Assembly (NCBI RefSeq): GCF_000612805.1
Contig: NZ_HG964404.1
Span: forward strand, 335,091-399,090
DNA from: Bacillus ndiopicus
GTDB taxonomy: Bacteria > Bacillota > Bacilli > Bacillales_A > Planococcaceae
Reading direction: 5' to 3'
Length of the DNA: 64,000 nucleotides
In this document: positions 59,889 through 64,000 of the stretch, piece after piece
Position numbering within the stretch: the first letter of the stretch is position 1
Layout: the number at the start of each line of letters is the position of its first letter
Program-made: the position numbers and the translations under genes
The notes under the pieces: model-generated
The model's database searches: none
What the model was told of the DNA's origin: nothing
What the model saw: only the letters and a program-made list of their open reading frames with translations

Positions 59889-62102
59889 CTATTTTCCTTC
59901 ATACAAGTCCGCTAAAAATTTCACGGTTTCAAACATATTGGTTTTGCTTGCACCTTTGATAAGAATTGTATCGCCTTGTTTAATGATTTTTTCAAGCAAC
60001 TCATGAAGCTTCTCCTTATTCGTAAAATGATACGTATTTTGGGGGTTAAAGCCCTTTGCCTTTGCTGCGGCATTCATTTCATCTGTGCGGAAGCCATAGG
60101 TTATAAAAATATCAATATCTTGCTCTGTTACATATTCCCCTACCTTTTTGTACTCAGCCTCGCGCAAATCCCCGAGCTCTCGCATTTGCCCAATAATGGC
60201 TACCTTTCGACGCCTCGCAATGGATGACAATACATCAATCGCTGCCTTTACTCCCTGTGGATGTGAATGCACTGTATCATCAATCAGCGTAATATTGCGC
60301 TTGCATCGATAAATCGTCAAACGTCTAGGTGGTTTCTTAAAGATTAGCCCTTGCTTAATTTCCTCTGCTGTAAACTGCAAATAATCGGCAATCGCAATCG
60401 CGTTCAAAGCATTGTACACATGATGTTCCCCTAAAATTGGGATAAAGAGCGAAACTTCCTTACCGCGTAGCTTAATTTGGAATGTCATGCCATCCTCTTT
60501 GTAGCGCACATTATATGCCTTGTAATCCGCATTAGAACGAATACCTACCGTTATTATTTTGCCTTTAAATTGCTTCAGCGTTAAATAATTCGAATTCGCA
60601 TCATCTTTATTAATAACTAAAACGCCTTGCTGATTCATTCCTTGAATTAGTTCAGATTTGGCAAGTGCCACTTGCTTGACATCACCATCGAAATTCCCGA
60701 CATGTGCCAAGCCAACATTGGTTACGATACTCATAGTCGGCTGAATAATACGACAGTGCTCGGTAATAACACCTTTGTATGCCATTCCATATTCCAATAC
60801 AGCCGCATCATAGCCGTTTTCTAGCTCTATTGCATGCTTTTTCGTATGCTCTGTTGTATTCCAATAATCCTTTGATTCAAAGGTAGACCATTTCGTTCGT
60901 AAAATAGATGATAAAAATGCCTTCGTTGTCGTTTTACCGGCACTCCCTGTAATCCCAATAATCGGCATATCATCAGGTCGTTTTTTCGATGTGGCTACAG
61001 TTTTTGCTACCGCTTGCTCCTGTTCAGCTTTATGCGCTCGCTTCGTCTGCCTTGCCTTCGCTAAAACTTGCTTGTTTTGCGCTAAATATTTCGCATAGCC
61101 AATCGTATTTTTTACAACATCTAGCTCTAAGTAAAATGTTGGCGGACATCCTGGGCGCCAATTCACCTCATAAATCCAAAGCTTCATATTTTGATCTAAG
61201 CCAACATCGACGCCAATTTCATCAATTAATTCACCAAACTCCTGCATTTGAATATGATCTAAATGCTTCGCAAGCGCTAATGAAAAATGCTCTAATGTAC
61301 GCTTTAAATCGAATGCCTGCTCTGTAAATTCCTGCTGTAAAAAAGGCTCTAAATAATTCGTAAAGCCGCCATTATTAATGTTGGGAACTAAGCTGCCGGC
61401 TGGTGCTACGCGTGGATAAACCGTCGTTACAACCCAATTGCCCTCCCCATTTTTTTGCACATGTAAACGAAAATCAAACACTAGGCCCGATTTTGTAACA
61501 GAGCGAATATAAGGTTGCACAATAAAAGTACCTGTTGCCAACTGTTCTGTTAATAATGCATCTAGCTGCGTTTTTGTATATTTTGTCGTTTCACTATTGT
61601 GTTTAACAGCGTAACTCGTACCTTCTTTGGAAATAAAATAAATGCCCTTTCCTTTGCGCCCATCAATCGGCTTAAAGGCGATTGTAGGATACTTGGCTAA
61701 AAACTGATAAACAGTATCAATCTTTTGAGTAATTTCTGTCGGTATAATGTATTTCGCAAAATCCTTATACGCGGTTAAACGCTTCGCTACATTCCATTTG
61801 TTCCCAATAGAATTCGTTGTAAAAGGAACTTCCTTACGTAGTTTTCCTATTATATCCCTTGATACAGCAAGCTTTTCTGGACTTCCTGCATTATAAACGA
61901 CATCTGGAAAAGGCTGCTCCTTTTCATGCCATGCCCCATTTTCATACACTTGCGCCATTATTGTTTTCTTCGTAAAATTAACGCTTTTCGGTGTGAAATA
62001 AAAAAAATTAACACCTTCCGCCTTCGCCACCGCAGCAAAGGCATACGATTTTAAAACCGTAGTCGGATCTTTCCGATGGTGTAGCATGCCAATCGTCGTC
62101 AA
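59889..62102 (-). CDS. YheC/YheD-type ATP-grasp fused to a Mur ligase
   Basis: A 737-residue two-domain enzyme. Residues 1-345 are a YheC/YheD-like ATP-grasp unit: PFTTNSIGNKWNVAKRL, IAFKPIDGRKGKGIYFI, IVQPYIRSVTKSG and GVDVGLDQNMKLWIYEVNWR. YheC/D are spore-coat-associated proteins. Residues about 375-735 are a Mur ligase: ITGSAGKTTTKAFL, GLAHVGNFDG, ALAKSELIQG and LIDDTVHSHPQG. ATP-grasp followed by Mur ligase is the domain order of cyanophycin synthetase, a template-free amino-acid polymerase. TTG at 62102 has GGAGG six bases upstream. The product is unknown. Confidence 0.8.
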   Translation of the reverse strand: MTTIGMLHHRKDPTTVLKSYAFAAVAKAEGVNFFYFTPKSVNFTKKTIMAQVYENGAWHEKEQPFPDVVYNAGSPEKLAVSRDIIGKLRKEVPFTTNSIGNKWNVAKRLTAYKDFAKYIIPTEITQKIDTVYQFLAKYPTIAFKPIDGRKGKGIYFISKEGTSYAVKHNSETTKYTKTQLDALLTEQLATGTFIVQPYIRSVTKSGLVFDFRLHVQKNGEGNWVVTTVYPRVAPAGSLVPNINNGGFTNYLEPFLQQEFTEQAFDLKRTLEHFSLALAKHLDHIQMQEFGELIDEIGVDVGLDQNMKLWIYEVNWRPGCPPTFYLELDVVKNTIGYAKYLAQNKQVLAKARQTKRAHKAEQEQAVAKTVATSKKRPDDMPIIGITGSAGKTTTKAFLSSILRTKWSTFESKDYWNTTEHTKKHAIELENGYDAAVLEYGMAYKGVITEHCRIIQPTMSIVTNVGLAHVGNFDGDVKQVALAKSELIQGMNQQGVLVINKDDANSNYLTLKQFKGKIITVGIRSNADYKAYNVRYKEDGMTFQIKLRGKEVSLFIPILGEHHVYNALNAIAIADYLQFTAEEIKQGLIFKKPPRRLTIYRCKRNITLIDDTVHSHPQGVKAAIDVLSSIARRRKVAIIGQMRELGDLREAEYKKVGEYVTEQDIDIFITYGFRTDEMNAAAKAKGFNPQNTYHFTNKEKLHELLEKIIKQGDTILIKGASKTNMFETVKFLADLYEGK

Positions 62103-62330
62103 AAATATCCCTCCTTCTACTATCTCTATTTATTAGATTCAAATAAAATCAAAACACCTAGGACAGAAGCTTAAAGGACGGAGAAAAAGAGGGCTAATTA
62201 TCACCTCTTTTGTGCCAAGAAAAGTGGGACCACCATAGGAGCAATTCAAAAAATCGAAATACGGCTTTACTTATTCATTTTAAAATTGAAAGAAACTAGT
62301 GTTTTCAAGCTTTTAAAAAAGAAAAAAGCT

Positions 62331-62372
62331 GCCCAGAAAGCAGCGTATTAGCCTGCTTTTCGGACAACCTTA
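62331..62372 (-). terminator. Terminator of the FtsW-like gene
   Basis: Imperfect stem: GCTGCCCAGAAAGCAG pairs with CTGCTTTTCGGACAAC, ending in a T-run on the minus strand. The region 62103-62330 before it shows nothing else. Confidence 0.55.
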
Positions 62373-62384
62373 GTCTTCTTTCGT

Positions 62385-63671
62385 TTAACTGCTAAAAATA
62401 TAAGATTTTCTACGATAAACGCTTAACACTAGCCCTACAAGACAGGCATTTATTAGCGTTGGCATAAAGCCGTACGTTATAAATGGTAAGGGGACTGCCA
62501 TAATTGGTAACATCCCGATGCTCATGCCAAGCGAATAAAGTACCTGTGTTGCAAATAGCGTGCTCGCACCTATCACAAGCAGCTTGGCAAAGGATTGTGA
62601 TTGCTTTATACAATGCTTGCCCATTTGTACAATTAGTACGAATAATAGTAGCGCCACAATAAATGCAAACACATAGCCATATGATTTAATTAATTGAACA
62701 AAGACAAAATCCGTATGACCATTTAAAAAGAATGTTGATTCAATTGCTCCAAACCATTTTGCATTGTCTATTATCCCTTTAACATATAAATAAATATAGC
62801 CCTCTGTAGTAGGATATTTCTCTGGGTTTAAAAAACCTATCACCCTCCCTAGCTGATAAGGTTTAATTATTCCCCCTAGCACATTAAATGCGATAAATAG
62901 CACGAAAAGAATAATTGCTACTACAGCACTTATAGCAAATACTATTTTTTGTTTGCGCTCAAAATACCCCTGCAATAGCATGACAAACGTCATAACAGAA
63001 AAAACTAAAAGCACTGAAGTACTTCCTGTACTAGCAATTAGTATAAAACCAGTTCCCACTAAAAGAATTACTTGCCATAACTTCACAGTGTGCTTTAAAA
63101 ACAACGCTGCCCATGCGATACAAAAAAACGGAAGTGTATACCATGCATTTAATTTGTAAGCTCCAATGACAATCACTTTTTGACCAGCGCTAACGTAGCC
63201 AGAGAAAAAATGTAACCACAATAAAAAGCCAATCGCTATACCATAAAAAATAAATCCTTTGTTTTCCAGTTTCTGCACATCAAACAGCATTAAACATACT
63301 AATACAATTATAGCAAAGCCAATATGTAAAGCATTTCGCCAGAATATCGAATTAAAGCCCACTATTTTATGCTCTTCATGCATAACCGCTAACAACGGCA
63401 AAAAACTGAATGCTAACAGCAGTGTTACAAGCCCAATCATCAGCCAATCTACTTTCGGCTTATGTACTTTGCCAAGCTCCTGTCCAAGTGTCATGGGGCT
63501 ACCCATATGCTGTATGGCTAAGGCTTCTGCTGCTTCCTCTTGATAGCCCTTATCCATCCACGCTTTTTTTGCATGAGTGATATGCTGCTCAAGCTCCTTT
63601 TCTACATGTTTTTGAGCAGGCTTGGAGCGAATAAACGACGTAACTTGCTGCAAAAATTGCTTACGATTCAT
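62385..63671 (-). CDS. FtsW/RodA/SpoVE-family protein with N-terminal HAAS prefix
   Basis: A 428-residue membrane protein. Residues 1-72 form a HAAS/permease-prefix domain (QKHVEKELEQHITHAKKAWM; ALAIQHMGSPMTLGQELGKV), usually found in anti-sigma-like or regulated membrane proteins. The rest has about ten spans and SEDS-family features, with the large exposed loop (YQLGRVIGFLNPEKYPTTEG) and the final LPFITYGFMPTLINACLVGL block. SEDS proteins polymerise peptidoglycan; the prefix probably ties activity to the partner upstream (11-base overlap). GAGGTG precedes the ATG. Confidence 0.75.
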   Translation of the reverse strand: MNRKQFLQQVTSFIRSKPAQKHVEKELEQHITHAKKAWMDKGYQEEAAEALAIQHMGSPMTLGQELGKVHKPKVDWLMIGLVTLLLAFSFLPLLAVMHEEHKIVGFNSIFWRNALHIGFAIIVLVCLMLFDVQKLENKGFIFYGIAIGFLLWLHFFSGYVSAGQKVIVIGAYKLNAWYTLPFFCIAWAALFLKHTVKLWQVILLVGTGFILIASTGSTSVLLVFSVMTFVMLLQGYFERKQKIVFAISAVVAIILFVLFIAFNVLGGIIKPYQLGRVIGFLNPEKYPTTEGYIYLYVKGIIDNAKWFGAIESTFFLNGHTDFVFVQLIKSYGYVFAFIVALLLFVLIVQMGKHCIKQSQSFAKLLVIGASTLFATQVLYSLGMSIGMLPIMAVPLPFITYGFMPTLINACLVGLVLSVYRRKSYIFSS

Positions 63672-63984
63672 TTGGCTTCACCTCATTTAATAGTCTTTTA
63701 AATGACCATTTCGCTTCACTTTGCTGTGATGTTGCCACATATTTATGTAGGCCTTTTTTCGTTAGCCTATACGATTTTTCTCCCTGCTCATGCCAAAGCC
63801 CTTCCACATAGCCTGCCACCTCTGCTTGGTGTAGCTTAATAAACACTAGCCCTTCATTTTGCCAAATGCTTTTTACTCCCTTAACATGCAATAGTTGAAT
63901 TAGCTCCGTTGCTGTTTTGCGCTCTGTTAAAAGAGAAAATAGCTCTTGTTCAATATCTGGCTGCATTTTGTCACGAATCTTCAT
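63661..63984 (-). CDS. Small PadR-like winged-helix protein, possibly truncated by window end
   Basis: 107 residues as seen: EQELFSLLTERKTATELIQL and GLWHEQGEKSYRLTKKGLHK form a winged-helix pattern like PadR regulators, which are typically encoded beside HAAS-domain proteins. The frame remains open upstream to the last base of the window (TEEQR before the ATG), so the true start may lie outside. It overlaps the FtsW-like gene by 11 bases, a coupled pair in which this protein probably controls expression or binds the HAAS prefix. Confidence 0.6.
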   Translation of the reverse strand: MKIRDKMQPDIEQELFSLLTERKTATELIQLLHVKGVKSIWQNEGLVFIKLHQAEVAGYVEGLWHEQGEKSYRLTKKGLHKYVATSQQSEAKWSFKRLLNEVKPNES

Positions 63985-64000
63985 GCGTTGTTCTTCTGTA

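Noticed and set aside
59570..59959. 129-codon plus-strand ORF
   Set aside because: It reads through the tandem repeat array; the repetitive protein is a by-product of the repeat period.

Overview
The window looks like chromosome from a low-GC, spore-forming Bacillota, most likely a Planococcaceae/Lysinibacillus-type organism. Evidence: AT-rich genes with strong AGGAGG-type ribosome binding sites and many TTG/GTG starts, a complete GerA-GerB-GerC germinant-receptor operon, YheC/YheD-type and DUF4183 proteins, a bacilliredoxin, a YkvA-family protein and an EndoQ-type nuclease. The genus is an inference. No rRNA, tRNA, CRISPR array or intact insertion sequence was seen.

Layout. 0-1.6 kb: the tail of an APH-family kinase, an IS3 remnant and a VOC protein, all in DNA that looks more GC-rich than the rest. 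1.6-11.2 kb: a run of genes resembling immunity proteins or genes commonly found near polymorphic toxins (WGR, TPR-SUKH-Imm51, DUF4303, CbrC, DUF1963 and several unknowns), with no toxin gene in sight and one decayed member. 11.5-12.6 kb: a DUF2089 regulator with two SHOCT/YvlB-like proteins behind a clear sigma-A promoter. 12.8-16.9 kb: a quinone/electrophile-detoxification cluster (two ring-cleaving VOC dioxygenases, flavin reductase, FMN oxidoreductase, esterase) with an MhqR-like operator. 17-25.9 kb: a bacilliredoxin/methyltransferase pair, small membrane and zinc-ribbon proteins, an SDR lacking its catalytic Tyr, an MBL-fold protein and a secreted protein. 25.9-31.2 kb: a gene-poor, decaying stretch with duplicated gene tails, two DUF4183 genes, an AAA ATPase, a small secreted peptide and two ORFs each broken by one TGA. 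31.4-35.3 kb: the ger operon. 35.4-48 kb: assorted genes (TnpB and IS30 remnants, kinase-like protein, MFS/LysR pair, quinone reductase/MarR pair, small paralogues). 48-54 kb: EndoQ, GNAT, MBL, a soluble chemotaxis-type transducer, an RNase H-like protein and a Na/Pi cotransporter. 54-64 kb: an NlpC/P60 protein, then a striking Mur-ligase/ATP-grasp locus (two MurF-like ligases, a lone ATP-grasp ligase, a YheC/D-type ATP-grasp fused to a Mur ligase), then an FtsW/RodA-type protein with a HAAS prefix and its small winged-helix partner.

The most promising candidate for an undescribed system is 55.4-62.1 kb: four ATP-dependent amide-forming enzymes, one with the ATP-grasp plus Mur-ligase domain order of cyanophycin synthetase, in an apparently non-cell-wall context beside a peptidoglycan hydrolase-like protein and an FtsW-like protein. 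This suggests an amino-acid polymer, or a peptide or spore-envelope modification. The toxin-free immunity array and the paired TGA-interrupted ORFs are the next most interesting.
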